From: CAYSAA01 sp964428905
GTDB taxonomy: Bacteria > Atribacterota > Phoenicimicrobiia > Phoenicimicrobiales > Stramentimicrobiaceae
Assembly (NCBI GenBank): GCA_964428905.1
Contig: CAYSAA010000073.1
Span: 1 to 23,140, forward strand
Length of the DNA: 23,140 nt
Direction: 5' to 3'
The translations under genes were made by a program, and so were the position numbers. Of the stretch, positions 16,563-23,140 are shown piece after piece. The number at the start of each line of letters is the position of its first letter. The first letter of the stretch is position 1. The notes under the pieces were generated by a model. It was not told the DNA's origin. It ran no database searches and saw only the letters and a program-made list of their open reading frames with translations.

Positions 16563-17249
16563 TTATTTATTTATCGGATTATTTTTTCTCCAGGGATGAC
16601 CACAGGACATTTCTCCTTCAGGACATGGACCTATTACACAAGGAGGCCCGGCATCCTTAAAAATAGTAGGGGCTTCTTTTTTTACCAACTGTAACATCTC
16701 AATCGCCAATTCTCTTATTTCCCACTGTGCCCTATTACAGCATCTTAATCTAAAAAAATGAATTAATTCTCTTGCATTAGCGGTAAAAATAATACTGGTA
16801 CCGATAGCTTGCGGTAAAATATAACGTGCGTCCTCAGCAGGGATGTTTTTTTCCAGCATTTCCTGATATAAATTATGGTTTTCAGTGATAAGGTTTTTAT
16901 ATTTTTGCACCAGACTTTTATTATCTTGTATTTTTTTGGGAATAATATATTGCTGTTCCTTCCCAACTTTAACATATCGTTGACTTCTTTGTGAAAAAGA
17001 AGCTATGCGGTGTCGGACCAGTTGATGTGAGCAAGTCCTGGAAATATTTTCGATGCCAAAAGTAAAACATATATGTTCCAAAACGGAATAATGACCTAAC
17101 TTGATAATTTTTTCGATTAATTCAGTCTGCTTATCCTTATCAAAAGAGTCTGCTATTTCTTGTATACTCTTGGAAGAATAACAGAGCCTTGCTGCTTGGG
17201 CTACCGTTTTTTCAGGATTTTTAGAAAAATTTATAAGCCGTACTTTCAT
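16563..17249 (-). CDS. thyX: Flavin-dependent thymidylate synthase ThyX
   Basis: Makes dTMP from dUMP using FAD, NADPH and methylene-tetrahydrofolate. The diagnostic RHRx7S motif is RHRIASFSQRS at residues 79-89, followed by QRY. HYSVLEH (53-59) and the later NARELIHFFRLRCCNRAQWEIRE segment match FAD- and dUMP-binding regions. Length (228) is normal. The C-terminus has a Cys-rich tail GPPCVIGPCPEGEMSCG (C204, C209, C216), seen in a subset of Firmicutes-type ThyX proteins and possibly metal-binding. Spacing to tdk is 26 bases, with AAGGA 12 bases before the ATG. Together with Tdk it gives both de novo and salvage routes to dTMP; no thyA or dihydrofolate reductase gene is present here. Confidence 0.97.
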   Translation of the reverse strand: MKVRLINFSKNPEKTVAQAARLCYSSKSIQEIADSFDKDKQTELIEKIIKLGHYSVLEHICFTFGIENISRTCSHQLVRHRIASFSQRSQRYVKVGKEQQYIIPKKIQDNKSLVQKYKNLITENHNLYQEMLEKNIPAEDARYILPQAIGTSIIFTANARELIHFFRLRCCNRAQWEIRELAIEMLQLVKKEAPTIFKDAGPPCVIGPCPEGEMSCGHPWRKNNPINK

Positions 17250-17275
17250 ATTTATTAGAATTCCTTGTTTTTTTT

Positions 17276-17869
17276 CTAAATTATATCATTTTTTTTATTT
17301 GTAACTTGATGATGCTGTCGGCATCTTGCTTCATAGCTTTCCTTGGCACCAATAAGTATGGTTGGATCATTATAATCTGCCGGTTTACCGTTCACTAACC
17401 GTTGGGTACGCGTGGCAGGTTTGCCACATACCATACATATTGCATGAAGTTTATCTACATATTCGGCAATGGCAAGTAACTTTGGCATAGGCCCGAAAGG
17501 TTCACCTCGAAAATCCTGGTCAAGTCCGGCAATAATAACTCGCTTCCCTCTATCGGCTAATAACTGGCATACTTGAATAATTCCTTCATCAAAAAATTGT
17601 GCTTCATCAATTGCAATTACATCACTTTCCTGGTTTATATTTTTTAGGATTTCTTTAGAATTTTCAATACAGTTAGCTTCGACCTTGCTACCATTGTGAG
17701 AGTAGATATACTGGACATGATAGCGGTTATCAATTATTGGTTTAAATATTTCTACCTTTTTCCGAGCAATCTGAACACGCCTAACCCTTCTTATTAGTTC
17801 TTCGCTTTTCCCACTGAACATGCTTCCACAAATTACTTCAATACTTCCACCTTCACAGGTTTCATGCAT
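17276..17869 (-). CDS. tdk: Thymidine kinase, type II
   Basis: Phosphorylates thymidine to dTMP with ATP. The P-loop is CGSMFSGKS (about 14-22), the Walker-B-like strand is VIAIDEAQFF, and GLDQDFRGEPFGPM is the conserved segment before the zinc-held lasso. Zinc ligands appear as CMVC and, near the end, CRQH. Length is 197 residues, normal for the family. I choose the ATG at 17869, eight bases after GGAGG; starting at the upstream TTG (17887) would put the SD sequence inside the gene. It follows a terminator behind rpmE, and a plausible promoter lies 48-79 bases upstream, so tdk probably opens the tdk-thyX-prfA operon. Confidence 0.97.
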   Translation of the reverse strand: MHETCEGGSIEVICGSMFSGKSEELIRRVRRVQIARKKVEIFKPIIDNRYHVQYIYSHNGSKVEANCIENSKEILKNINQESDVIAIDEAQFFDEGIIQVCQLLADRGKRVIIAGLDQDFRGEPFGPMPKLLAIAEYVDKLHAICMVCGKPATRTQRLVNGKPADYNDPTILIGAKESYEARCRQHHQVTNKKNDII

Positions 17870-17916
17870 CTTGATTTCCTCCATCAATTTTTACTCTAAG
17901 CAAGTTTGTTGAAATC

Positions 17917-17948
17917 ATTATATATAATATAACCATAAACACTTTCAA
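17917..17948 (-). promoter_or_regulatory. Possible promoter of tdk-thyX-prfA
   Basis: The minus strand reads TTGAAA at 17948-17943, then an AT-rich run with TATATA at 17924-17919 (18-base spacer) and a perfect TATAAT at 17922-17917 (20-base spacer). The -35 overlaps a hairpin AAACACTT/AAGTGTTT (17937-17958). The element follows the rpmE terminator, where a new promoter is expected. Confidence 0.4.
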
Positions 17949-17972
17949 AGAAGTGTTTTTTTATTGTTAAAT

Positions 17973-17999
17973 AAAAAACAGAGCTTTTGCTCTGTTTTT
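17973..17999 (-). terminator. Intrinsic terminator after rpmE
   Basis: AAAAACAGAGC (17974-17984) and GCTCTGTTTTT (17989-17999) form an 11-bp stem with a TTTT loop (AAAA on the minus strand). On the minus strand the stem ends in TTTTT followed by TATTT, a classical terminator about 55 bases after the rpmE stop. It is nearly symmetrical and could also act on the plus strand, where no gene needs it. Confidence 0.85.
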
Positions 18000-18053
18000 A
18001 TTTATTCTAGAAATGTATTTCAAAAATTGTTCATTATTAATTTAACCGTTATC

Positions 18054-18299
18054 TTATTCCTCTTTTTGATTCTTTTCTTCATCTGCTTCATCGGACTCCT
18101 GCTCGAGATTGTATCTCCGGTTAAACTTTTCCACTCTTCCTGCAGAATCAAATATTTTTTGTTTCCCGGTAAAAAAGGGATGGCAGGCAGAACAAACCTC
18201 TACATGAATTTCCTTTTTTGTTGAACGTGTCTCAAAAGTATTCCCACAAGCACAAATTACTGTTGCTTTATCGTATTTAGGATGAATTCCTTTTTTCAT
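18054..18299 (-). CDS. rpmE: 50S ribosomal protein L31, zinc-binding form
   Basis: Large-subunit ribosomal protein bridging to the small subunit. It is the C+ (zinc) form: C16 and C18 in VICACGN, C36 and C39 in VEVCSACHPFFTGKQ, the same spacing class as E. coli L31. The end of the L31 core is the FDSAGRVEKFNRRYN stretch. Residues 65-81 are a highly acidic tail (EQESDEADEE and on) that makes the protein 81 residues, slightly longer than usual. AGGTGAG precedes the ATG. It has its own consensus promoter and its own terminator, so it can be transcribed alone between rho and tdk. Confidence 0.97.
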   Translation of the reverse strand: MKKGIHPKYDKATVICACGNTFETRSTKKEIHVEVCSACHPFFTGKQKIFDSAGRVEKFNRRYNLEQESDEADEEKNQKEE

Positions 18300-18344
18300 A
18301 TTATCTCACCTTCATTCTTATTAATACCCTGAAATTTCGAAAAA

Positions 18345-18373
18345 ATTATATCACAACTGACTCTAACCGTCAA
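18345..18373 (-). promoter_or_regulatory. Promoter of rpmE
   Basis: Minus-strand TTGACG (18373-18368), 17-base spacer, perfect TATAAT (18350-18345) with an extended TG one base upstream of the -10. Transcription would start near 18338, giving a leader of about 39 bases. This is the best promoter in the window. Confidence 0.8.
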
Positions 18374-18480
18374 AGACAATTTATTTTTCTAAAAACTCTG
18401 ACCACATTATTCGCTCTTTTTAATGACATTTCTTTTAATATAACTTGATAAATCAAAATTTCTATAAATACTAATCTTTT

Positions 18481-19740
18481 TTATCTTTTGTTATTCTCAT
18501 CTTTGATGGTATTCAGAAAGTCAATATTACTTTTAGTCTTTTTTAGCTTATTCAGCAGCAAGCTTATTGCATCAATGGTACTTTGGTTAGATAAAGCACG
18601 TCTCATTAACCAGGCTTTACTCAATTTTTCAGCATCTAACAATAACTCTTCTTTTCTGGTGCCTGAACGTTTGATGTCAATTGCCGGAAAAATCCTGCTG
18701 TCAGAAATCTCACGATCAAGACGTAACTCCATATTCCCTGTTCCTTTAAATTCTTCAAAAATAACATCGTCCATGCGACTACCGGTTTCGACAAGCGCAG
18801 TAGCAAGTATAGTCAAGCTACCACCTTCTTCAACATTTCTGGCAGCTCCAAAGAAACGCTTTGGATAATAGAGTGCAGTAGAATCCAACCCACCTGATAA
18901 TGTTTTACCACTGGTTGGTATGTTAAGATTATAGGCTCTAGCCAACCTAGTAATACTATCCAGCAAAATCACTACATCATGCTTCAGCTCAACCAGTCTC
19001 TTAGCCCTCTCCAGTACGATCTCGGCAACTTTAATATGATGATTAATAGGTTGATCAAAAGTAGAACTGATAACTTCAGCATTATTGACAGAACGCTTCA
19101 TACCGGTAACTTCTTCTGGCCTTTCATCTATTAGTAATATCATCAGGGTAACTTCTGGATGGTTTGTAGTGATTCCATTGGCAATTTTTTCTAATAATAT
19201 TGTCTTACCTGCCTTTGGTGGTGACACAATAAGACCTCTTTGCCCTTTTCCGATAGGAGAAAACAGATCAATAACCCTGGTGGATAATTCATATGGTTTG
19301 GTTTCTAATGAAAATTTCTCAACAGGGAAAAGCGGTGTCAGGTTTTCGAAATCAATCCGATCTTTAGAAAGCTCGGGGTCCTCGTGGTTTACTGCTTCAA
19401 CTTTTAGTAAGGCAAAATAACGTTCTCCCTCTTTGGGATAGCGAACTTGTCCGGAAACCACATCACCATTGCTTAAATTAAATCTTTTGATTTGTGATGG
19501 TGAAATATAGATATCATTAGTACTGGGCAAGTATCCCCCTGTACGAAGAAATCCAAATCCCTCTTTCATAATATCCAATATTCCCTCAGAAAACATATAT
19601 CCCTTCTTCTCAGTTTGTGCCTTTAGAATGTTAAAAACTAAGTCATTTTTTTTCATGCGGGCACAATTATTAATCTCATATCCATTAGCAATTTTACATA
19701 ATTCGCTAATTTTCATTTCTTTTAATTCATTTAGTTCCAA
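18481..19740 (-). CDS. rho: Transcription termination factor Rho
   Basis: Hexameric RNA-dependent ATPase that terminates transcription. It is 419 residues, with no large N-terminal insertion. The N-terminal helical domain (1-45) starts LNELKEMKISELCKIA; the RNA-binding cold-shock-like domain has GFGFLR (61-66) and YISPSQIKRFNLSNGD (78-93). Walker A is SPPKAGKT (173-180), Walker B VVILLDS (256-262), the Q-loop TLSGGLDS (280-287) and the R-loop FKGTG (331-335). It begins at TTG (19740-19738), supported by GAGGGGG eight bases upstream; no ATG lies nearby in frame. The message probably has a leader of about 300 bases from the promoter at 20054-20081. A functional Rho fits the scarcity of intrinsic terminators in this window. 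Confidence 0.97.
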   Translation of the reverse strand: MELNELKEMKISELCKIANGYEINNCARMKKNDLVFNILKAQTEKKGYMFSEGILDIMKEGFGFLRTGGYLPSTNDIYISPSQIKRFNLSNGDVVSGQVRYPKEGERYFALLKVEAVNHEDPELSKDRIDFENLTPLFPVEKFSLETKPYELSTRVIDLFSPIGKGQRGLIVSPPKAGKTILLEKIANGITTNHPEVTLMILLIDERPEEVTGMKRSVNNAEVISSTFDQPINHHIKVAEIVLERAKRLVELKHDVVILLDSITRLARAYNLNIPTSGKTLSGGLDSTALYYPKRFFGAARNVEEGGSLTILATALVETGSRMDDVIFEEFKGTGNMELRLDREISDSRIFPAIDIKRSGTRKEELLLDAEKLSKAWLMRRALSNQSTIDAISLLLNKLKKTKSNIDFLNTIKDENNKR

Positions 19741-20150
19741 AATTAAAACCCCCTCGAGCTTTTGGTAATTTATAATGTCAAAAATTATGTAGTTATATTA
19801 TCTTTCAATTAATTATTTCTGGTTTTTTCTTATATAATAATTTTTTTAGTAATTTTATACTATTAACTCATTCTTATGGGAAAACTTTTATCACCAAAAT
19901 TTATTTAATTATTCAGGTGCTACAAGATAAACAATGAAAGTACTTCATATTAATCCAATAAACTTAAAATATTAACAAACAAATATTACCTGTTAAAGAA
20001 ATATAGTGGGACAAAATTCATGAAGAATAACCCTGGAGTTATTATTATAATTAATTATATCACTTCCTTTAAAAAAGACAATAGGCTCTAGCATATTTTT
20101 TTGTACTTCAGATAAGTGTGCAATTCATTATTATATTTAATATTTAGATA
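19741..20150 (-). other. Leader region of rho (no long gene)
   Basis: This 410-base gap is very AT-rich and holds no supported protein gene of normal size. Reading toward rho it contains the extended -10 promoter at 20081-20054 and a small hairpin AATAAC/GTTATT (20043-20026). A possible 11-codon ORF (20021-19986, MNFVPLYFFNR then TAA) has AGGG nine bases before its ATG. About 245 bases without clear structure follow. rho genes of several bacteria are autoregulated in their leaders; this one is long enough for that, but I see no proof. Confidence 0.5.
20054..20081 (-). promoter_or_regulatory. Likely promoter of rho
   Basis: Minus-strand TTGTCT (20081-20076), 16-base spacer, perfect TATAAT (20059-20054) with TG one base before the -10 (extended form). 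It stands about 70 bases after the nucleotidyltransferase stop and about 310 bases before the rho start codon, and implies a long untranslated leader. Confidence 0.65.
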
Positions 20151-20912
20151 TTATGAATTTTTTGATTTATTCAATACTTGCAAAATTAATTCATAATCAC
20201 TTAATTTATCCAAATCAATCATCATTTCCGGATCACTCACCATAATACCCTTTACCGGGTAGCCAACTATTTTAGCAGCCCTATCTTCAATTTCTTTTAT
20301 AGAAAGACACTTAAATAAATATTTTACAATGAATTTTACACCTAACAAGGTAGCATATTTTTTGACATCTTTACGTTTTTGAAATACTTCATCCAACAGT
20401 AATTTATTCTGGTTAAACAACGAGCTGGATAATATAACCATATTCCCGCCACAAAAAGTACCTTCTTTCAAACTAGCATAAGACCGAATTGTATTGGGAT
20501 ATCTCTTCAGGATAATTTCTTTTGAAATAAAGGGATAATATAAAAAAGCTTCGTGTTCCTGGCATTTTGTGATAAAATCATCAATCATTTTACCGGTAAC
20601 CAAAGGTATATCTGAAGTCAAAACCATAATTCTATGACTATTCTCCATATAATCAATGCCAATTTTTATATTTTCGACAATCGAATCAGTTGAATCGATT
20701 ATTTTACTTACCTTTTCACCAATATGAGGCATCAATTCAAACTGCGGCCCAACCACAACAATGTTTTCTATTTCCCTTGCCTGATTCAATGCATTAACTA
20801 CATATTCAATCATAGGAACATGATTAATCATTAATAAGGCTTTGTTGTTTAATTTATGATGATTTTCCAATGAGTTAGCATCTTTGCCGCCTGCCAGAAT
20901 CAGAGCATCCAT
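20151..20912 (-). CDS. MobA-like NTP transferase domain protein, substrate unknown
   Basis: Nucleotidyltransferase of the GT-A fold (253 residues). The N-terminal signature is MDALILAGGKD with the usual Lys in NKALLMINHVPMIEYVVNAL (K24), where MobA, IspD and sugar-nucleotide pyrophosphorylases bind the NTP. The metal-binding Asp is probably D101 in LTSDIPLVTG. The second half (GTFCGGNMVILS, then a helical part ending in DPEMMIDLDKLSDYELIL) resembles unassigned NTP_transf_3 proteins rather than a named enzyme. I start at the ATG at 20912, eight bases after GGAG; an in-frame ATG at 20942 lies within the interspersed repeat and would add ten residues not typical of the family. The gap to pyrG is almost exactly the repeat. 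Transfer of a nucleotide to a sugar, cofactor or polyol phosphate is inference. Confidence 0.85.
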   Translation of the reverse strand: MDALILAGGKDANSLENHHKLNNKALLMINHVPMIEYVVNALNQAREIENIVVVGPQFELMPHIGEKVSKIIDSTDSIVENIKIGIDYMENSHRIMVLTSDIPLVTGKMIDDFITKCQEHEAFLYYPFISKEIILKRYPNTIRSYASLKEGTFCGGNMVILSSSLFNQNKLLLDEVFQKRKDVKKYATLLGVKFIVKYLFKCLSIKEIEDRAAKIVGYPVKGIMVSDPEMMIDLDKLSDYELILQVLNKSKNS

Positions 20913-20921
20913 GTATTTCTC

Positions 20922-21102
20922 CAGTAAATATCGCGCCCGCATAACGGGTGTCTTAAAGAATCTCTAAAAGAGGTTTACCTTTTTAGGCTTTTTTTCTATT
21001 TCTTATTTAACCTTTATCCATAATATTTCTTAAGCAATAGCACTTCTAACTTTGAACTTCAGGTGAAAAATTGTCAACTAGCTTATTTTAATCTTTTTAC
21101 TA
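20922..21102. repeat. Interspersed noncoding element, copy 2 (181 bp)
   Basis: Second copy of the element at 15152-15345, same orientation relative to the genes. The ends read CAGTAAA and TTTACTA: the base that differs from copy 1 changes in both ends together. Its high-coordinate end supplies the TAG stop of pyrG (21102-21100) and its low-coordinate end abuts the SD sequence of the next gene. The two hairpins of copy 1 are weakened here by one mismatch each, so this looks like the more decayed copy. Confidence 0.8.
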
Positions 21103-22725
21103 TACACCCTTTTCAGGATAATTGGCATTTTTTATTGCTGCCCCTATAAAGCTTACGAACATGGGATGAGGACGGTTTGGCCTGGACTTAAATTCAGGAT
21201 GAAACTGCATTCCAACAAACCAGGGATGATTTTTAAGTTCAAAGATTTCAACTAAATTATTCTCTAAATTTATTCCACTGAATATTATATCACTTTGTTG
21301 AAATTTTGACAAAAAATCATTATTAAATTCATAACGGTGGCGATGTCTTTCACTTATATTTTTCTTATTATAAATATGATGAGCCCGGGAATCCTCTTTA
21401 AGGCTGCAATCATAGTTGCCCAAACGCATAGTACCACCTTTATCGATAATTTTTTTCTGTTTTTCCATCAACGTTAAAATGGGATAAGGGGTTTTGGGGT
21501 CAAATTCCATGCTATTAGCTTTGGTTAAACCCAGTTTATTTCGAGCAATTTCCACCAGAGCACATTGCATTCCAAGGCAGATGCCCATAAATGGTATCTT
21601 GTTTTCACGTGCATATTGGACAGTCTTGATCTTACCTTCTATTCCTCTTATTCCAAAACCGCCAGGAATAAGGATGCCATTAATACCTTTTAATAATTGT
21701 TTTATATCATTTTTCAACAGAAAATCTGAATCTATCCTTCTAATTTCAATTTTGCACTTATGATAACTTCCAGCATGAATAAGTGCTTCATTAATACTCA
21801 TGTAAGCATCTTTTAAACGAACATACTTTCCAATAACACCGATAGTTATTTGCTTTTCCGGGTGCTTAAGACGATAGACCATCTCTCTCCATTGCTGCAA
21901 ATCAGGTTTTTTAGTTGGCAATTTCAACCTGTCAAGCAATAAATCTCCTAATTTTTGTTCCTCTAGCACAATCGGGACTTCATAAATAGAATCTACATCC
22001 CTTATTTCAATAATACCATCTTTAGGAATATCGCAAAATAAGGATATTTTATCTTTTACTGCTTCTGTCAACCTTGATTGCGAGCGACAAATCAGCAGGT
22101 CCGGTTGAATTCCGATTCCTCGGAGCTCTTTAATGCTATGTTGTGTAGGCTTCGATTTAATCTCTTTTGCTGCTTTTAAGTAAGGGAAAAATGATACATG
22201 AACATATAATACATTTTCTTTCCCAATATCATTTCTAAATTGCCTGATTGCTTCCAGAAATGGCAATCCTTCAATATCACCTATGGTTCCACCAATCTCT
22301 ACTATAATTACATCCAGGTCTGCTTCCCCGGATTTGTTCAACCGTTTAATGCTTGCTTTTATTTCATCAGTAATATGTGGTATTATTTGAACCGTTTTAC
22401 CCAAAAAATCTCCGTGCCTTTCCTTGGAGATAACTGAATTGTAAATCTTTCCAGTAGTAACGCTATTATCTCTGGTAAGATTAATACCAATAAATCTTTC
22501 ATAATGTCCTAGATCTAAATCCGTTTCAGCTCCATCTGCAGTCACAAAAGCTTCCCCGTGCTGGAATGGACTCATGGTTCCGGCATCTACGTTAAGATAT
22601 GGGTCATGTTTTTGTATGGAAACTCTTAATCCTCTGCTTTTTAATATTCTACCTATAGAAGCAGCTGTAATTCCCTTCCCAATTGATGAGACAACTCCAC
22701 CGGTTACAAAAATATATTTTGTCAT
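21100..22725 (-). CDS. pyrG: CTP synthase
   Basis: Converts UTP to CTP with ATP and glutamine. It is full length at 541 residues. The synthetase domain has the P-loop-like GGVVSSIGKGITAASIG (9-25), DPYLNVDAGTMSP (41-53), DGAETDLDLGHYERF (64-78) and VEIGGTIGDIEG (142-153), plus KSKPTQHS (190-197), where CTP/UTP contacts lie. The glutaminase domain begins near 295, with PGGFGIRG (354-361), nucleophile C383 in GICLGMQ, and H509/E511 in FHPEF. AGGGGAGAAA directly before the ATG gives a strong ribosome site. VDAGTMSP instead of the usual VDPGTMSP is a mild variation. No clear promoter is seen in the repeat-rich DNA upstream. The stop codon lies inside the end of the interspersed element. Confidence 0.98.
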   Translation of the reverse strand: MTKYIFVTGGVVSSIGKGITAASIGRILKSRGLRVSIQKHDPYLNVDAGTMSPFQHGEAFVTADGAETDLDLGHYERFIGINLTRDNSVTTGKIYNSVISKERHGDFLGKTVQIIPHITDEIKASIKRLNKSGEADLDVIIVEIGGTIGDIEGLPFLEAIRQFRNDIGKENVLYVHVSFFPYLKAAKEIKSKPTQHSIKELRGIGIQPDLLICRSQSRLTEAVKDKISLFCDIPKDGIIEIRDVDSIYEVPIVLEEQKLGDLLLDRLKLPTKKPDLQQWREMVYRLKHPEKQITIGVIGKYVRLKDAYMSINEALIHAGSYHKCKIEIRRIDSDFLLKNDIKQLLKGINGILIPGGFGIRGIEGKIKTVQYARENKIPFMGICLGMQCALVEIARNKLGLTKANSMEFDPKTPYPILTLMEKQKKIIDKGGTMRLGNYDCSLKEDSRAHHIYNKKNISERHRHRYEFNNDFLSKFQQSDIIFSGINLENNLVEIFELKNHPWFVGMQFHPEFKSRPNRPHPMFVSFIGAAIKNANYPEKGV

Positions 22726-22896
22726 TTTCTCCCCTGTTCATATTTTGTATAAAAAAGTATCGAGTATTCAGTATCGTGTATCGAGTTAAAATAAAAAAAG
22801 GTTTTCAGTTTTTGGTTTATAGTTTACAGTTAATAATTAAAATCGTATTGCGTATTGCGTCCAATATCAGTATAGTCACCTTCACCCCCACCTTTA

Positions 22897-22919
22897 TCCT
22901 CCCCCCTCAAAGGGGAGGA
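22897..22919. repeat. C/G-rich hairpin
   Basis: TCCTCCCC (22897-22904) and GGGGAGGA (22912-22919) form a perfect 8-bp stem with a 7-base loop. A related piece, GGGGGAGGAAATT, recurs near 22949-22962 and shares GGGGAGGAAATT with the 34-bp repeat at 6003. Confidence 0.7.
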
Positions 22920-23112
22920 GATAGAAGAAGGGTTAATCCTGCCCTCAAGGGGGAGGAAATTAAGTGATAAATGATAAAACCAGTTTTCGCTTCTCAGTTT
23001 TCAGTCCAATATAATCGAAAATATTTAGGAAATTATCTTCTCCTCATACTTCCCTCTCCCCTTGGAGGATGTTTAATAATTTCCTTCTCCCTCGAATAAT
23101 ATTCGAAAACTT

Positions 23113-23136
23113 CCCTCTCCCCTCGGTGGGAGAGGG
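23113..23136. repeat. CCCTCTCCC/GGGAGAGGG palindromic motif
   Basis: Perfect 9-bp stem (23113-23121 with 23128-23136) and a 6-base loop, followed by TTAG at the window end. A CCCTCTCCC...GGGAGAGGGTTAGGG motif is a widely dispersed intergenic repeat of many bacterial genomes, from general knowledge; the element may continue past the window. Confidence 0.75.
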
Positions 23137-23140
23137 TTAG

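Larger units (their letters stand above)
22726..23140. other. Gene-free mosaic of short words and C/G-rich hairpins upstream of pyrG
   Basis: No coding signal is seen in these 415 bases. Going up from pyrG there are echoing words: TATCGAGTATTCAGTATCGTG-type repeats (22757-22786), CAGTTTTTGGTTTATAGTTTACAGTT (22807-22832), GTATTGCGTATTGCGT (22845-22860) and, later, CTCAGTTTTCAGT (22992-23006). These alternate with C/G-rich palindromic pieces at 22897-22919 and 23113-23136. A weak promoter-like pair on the minus strand, TTGGAC 17 bases before TTTAAT, overlaps the GTATTGCG words; I would not rely on it. Confidence 0.6.

Noticed and set aside
17937..17958. Hairpin AAACACTT/AAGTGTTT followed by a T-run on the plus strand
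   Set aside because: It has no plus-strand gene to terminate and overlaps the likely tdk promoter region.
20096..20112. Possible third copy of the interspersed element (shared TTGTACTTCAG and a nearby CAATAG)
   Set aside because: Only about 12 contiguous bases match and the flanks do not align; chance is likely in AT-rich DNA.
20913..20942. Ten-residue N-terminal extension of the nucleotidyltransferase
   Set aside because: It is encoded by the noncoding repeat and would precede the family's usual start just before the LAGG motif.
22683..22967. Plus-strand ORF of 94 codons running across the pyrG start and the mosaic region
   Set aside because: It translates simple repeats, lacks an SD and overlaps the pyrG start region.

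Overview
This 23.1 kb window is AT-rich (by eye below 40% G+C) chromosomal DNA from a bacterium. All 17 protein genes I can support lie on the minus strand, so transcription runs from high to low coordinates. The gene order pyrG - nucleotidyltransferase - rho - rpmE - tdk - thyX - prfA resembles the conserved pyrG...rho-rpmE-tdk-prfA neighbourhood of Firmicutes. A ferredoxin-linked 2-oxoacid oxidoreductase and AddAB-type helicase-nuclease genes suggest an anaerobe of Firmicutes-like or candidate-phylum affinity (for example Atribacterota). That placement is inference; the window has no rRNA or other decisive marker. I see no tRNA, rRNA, CRISPR array, insertion sequence or prophage.

Layout in transcription order. 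23140-22726 is a gene-free mosaic of short words and C/G-rich hairpins. 22725-21100 is pyrG (CTP synthase). 21102-20922 is a noncoding repeat that fills the gap to a MobA-like nucleotidyltransferase (20912-20151). 20150-19741 is the long leader of rho, with a good promoter and a possible 11-codon leader ORF. 19740-17276 holds rho, rpmE (own promoter and a clear intrinsic terminator) and tdk. thyX and prfA follow tdk. Just after prfA come a perfect 51-bp palindrome and the second copy of the noncoding repeat. A strong promoter at 15129-15101 then drives a membrane-anchored ClpP-like (SDH family) serine protease and the two subunits of a 2-oxoacid:ferredoxin oxidoreductase. Next are an exported alpha/beta hydrolase, a PlsC-like acyltransferase with a zinc ribbon and a GltS-like transporter. 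A well-formed promoter at 7158-7130 starts a ribokinase-family sugar kinase, followed by two copies of a 34-bp hairpin repeat. The window ends with HIT - AddB-like nuclease - AddA-like helicase; the last gene is cut by the window edge.

Functionally there is a nucleotide block (CTP synthesis, dTMP synthesis by ThyX, thymidine salvage by Tdk) and an information-processing block (Rho, L31, RF1). The others are an energy/lipid/transport block around the oxidoreductase and a double-strand-break repair pair. The most unusual content is noncoding: the 181-194 bp interspersed element in two copies, the prfA palindrome, the 34-bp hairpin pair and the word mosaic upstream of pyrG. At protein level the points worth checking are an AddB-like protein without a Walker A motif or the usual iron-sulfur cysteines, an oxidoreductase beta subunit with Gln at a usual cluster-ligand position, and the three-part acyltransferase.
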